The translations under genes and the position numbers were made by a program. A stretch of DNA of 64,000 nt, taken from NCBI RefSeq assembly GCF_004353915.1, contig NZ_SMRP01000022.1, forward strand, positions 1 to 64,000, in the 5' to 3' direction. The notes under the pieces are model-generated. The model was not told the origin of the DNA. It made no database searches and saw only the letters and a program-made list of their open reading frames with translations. This stretch comes from Paraburkholderia silviterrae. Lineage in GTDB: Bacteria; Pseudomonadota; Gammaproteobacteria; Burkholderiales; Burkholderiaceae. Numbering within the stretch: the first letter of the stretch is position 1; each line of letters opens with the position of its first letter. This document shows, piece by piece, positions 63,443 through 64,000 of the stretch.

Positions 63443-64000
63443 ATGAGTGAAAGCGCTCAACTCTACGAAGCCGGCACGCCGGCGCCCGCCGCCGCGCGCC
63501 AGGCGGCACGCAAGCCCAGCGCATTGAGCGTGGAAGACGCGCTCTCGCGCACCAAGCTCTCCCCGTACTGGCTCGACAATCCGGCCCAGCCGAGCGCGGA
63601 GCCCAAGCTCACGCGCGACACCTCCGCCGATCTCCTGATCGTGGGCGGCGGCTTCACGGGGCTCTGGGCCGCCGTGCAGGCGAAGGAGCAGATGCCCGAG
63701 CTCGACGTGGTGGTGATCGAAGCGGGCCGCGTCGCGCATGGCGCCTCGGGACGCGCGGGCGGCATCATCTCGACCTCGGTGATGCACGGCCTGCCCAACG
63801 CGGTGCGCGTGTTTCCGAACGATATCGCGCAGCTCGAGGAATTCGGCCATCGCAATCTGGACGGCTTCGAGGAAACGCTCAAGCGCTACGACATCGACGC
63901 CGATATCGAATGGAACGGCGAGATGACAGTGGCGGTGGACCCGGACCACGTCCAGCACCTGCGCGCCGACTACGATCTGCACACGGAATATGGCCACGAC
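63443..64000 (+). CDS. FAD-dependent amine oxidoreductase, partial
   Basis: 186 codons are in frame from the ATG at 63443 to the window edge, with no stop, so the gene continues beyond it. The dinucleotide-binding motif LLIVGGGFTGLWAA (Gly68-Gly73) and VVVIEAGRVAHGASGRAGGIIS show a DAO-type flavoprotein like gamma-glutamylputrescine oxidase. Its place beside the cupin and the ureohydrolase/aldehyde dehydrogenase pair fits oxidation of an amine to the aldehyde used there. Confidence 0.82.
   Translation, partial: MSESAQLYEAGTPAPAAARQAARKPSALSVEDALSRTKLSPYWLDNPAQPSAEPKLTRDTSADLLIVGGGFTGLWAAVQAKEQMPELDVVVIEAGRVAHGASGRAGGIISTSVMHGLPNAVRVFPNDIAQLEEFGHRNLDGFEETLKRYDIDADIEWNGEMTVAVDPDHVQHLRADYDLHTEYGHD

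Overview
The window reads as part of a secondary chromosome or large catabolic replicon of a Burkholderiaceae bacterium, most likely Paraburkholderia, Burkholderia or Caballeronia. The base composition is high in GC throughout, genes are dense and short-spaced, and the characteristic Burkholderiales porins (SSVTLYGxVDxG start), multiple LysR regulators and the anthranilate/catechol gene set all point there. No rRNA, tRNA, insertion sequence, prophage or CRISPR array was seen. About 65 genes are called. Fifteen of them are transcription factors (6 LysR, 3 TetR, 2 MarR, 2 AraC, 1 DeoR, 1 LuxR), which fits a mosaic of separately controlled catabolic modules.

Layout. 0.1-4.1 kb: LysR regulator divergent from a type-B carboxylesterase, then a porin. 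4.3-11.1 kb: the best-understood module. catBCA (catechol to 3-oxoadipate enol-lactone) runs leftward, and antABC (anthranilate to catechol) plus the AraC/XylS regulator antR run rightward. The two operons diverge from a control region that is built as two mirror-image promoters/operators symmetric about position 6946. 11.4-21.9 kb: a DUF302 gene, two closely related LysR regulators flanking a TetR-controlled operon of enoyl-CoA hydratase, class III CoA-transferase, full-length fumarylacetoacetase, MFS transporter and porin. The substrate of this operon is unknown; homogentisate dioxygenase is absent. 22.7-24.8 kb: small enzymes (fused tautomerase, cupin, SnoaL-like, glyoxalase). 25.0-30.3 kb: MarR regulator and a tripartite EmrAB/NodT-type efflux pump. 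30.4-32.2 kb: thiolase with a second MarR.

32.3-43.8 kb: AraC and LysR regulators, a hydrolase/enoyl-CoA hydratase operon, GNAT acetyltransferase, a malonate-semialdehyde-decarboxylase-like tautomerase with a second thiolase, then a TetR regulator and a form II coxGSLM-type molybdenum hydroxylase operon. Related ATGA...TCAT dyads recur at three places around this TetR gene and may define its regulon. 43.8-48.2 kb: second DUF302 gene, mntH, a 54-residue unannotated small gene, an SDR, a truncated remnant of an F420-type NADP oxidoreductase and a hypothetical gene. 48.5-54.0 kb: a leftward unit LysR, EthD-like protein, MHS transporter, DUF2848 protein and amidase. 54.2-59.2 kb: lytic transglycosylase, L-lactate-dehydrogenase-type flavoenzyme with LysR, DeoR regulator with MFS transporter. 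59.3-64.0 kb: aldehyde dehydrogenase plus guanidinobutyrase/agmatinase (leftward), LuxR-type regulator, cupin and the start of an FAD amine oxidase, together suggesting catabolism of a guanidino compound or polyamine to a GABA-type acid.

None of the modules is clearly an entirely new system. The strongest novel observations are the mirror-image ant/cat control region, the orphan fumarylacetoacetase operon, the shared dyad around the form II cox locus, and the uncharacterised DUF2848/amidase unit. Function calls rest on recognised family motifs; operator and regulon statements are inference.
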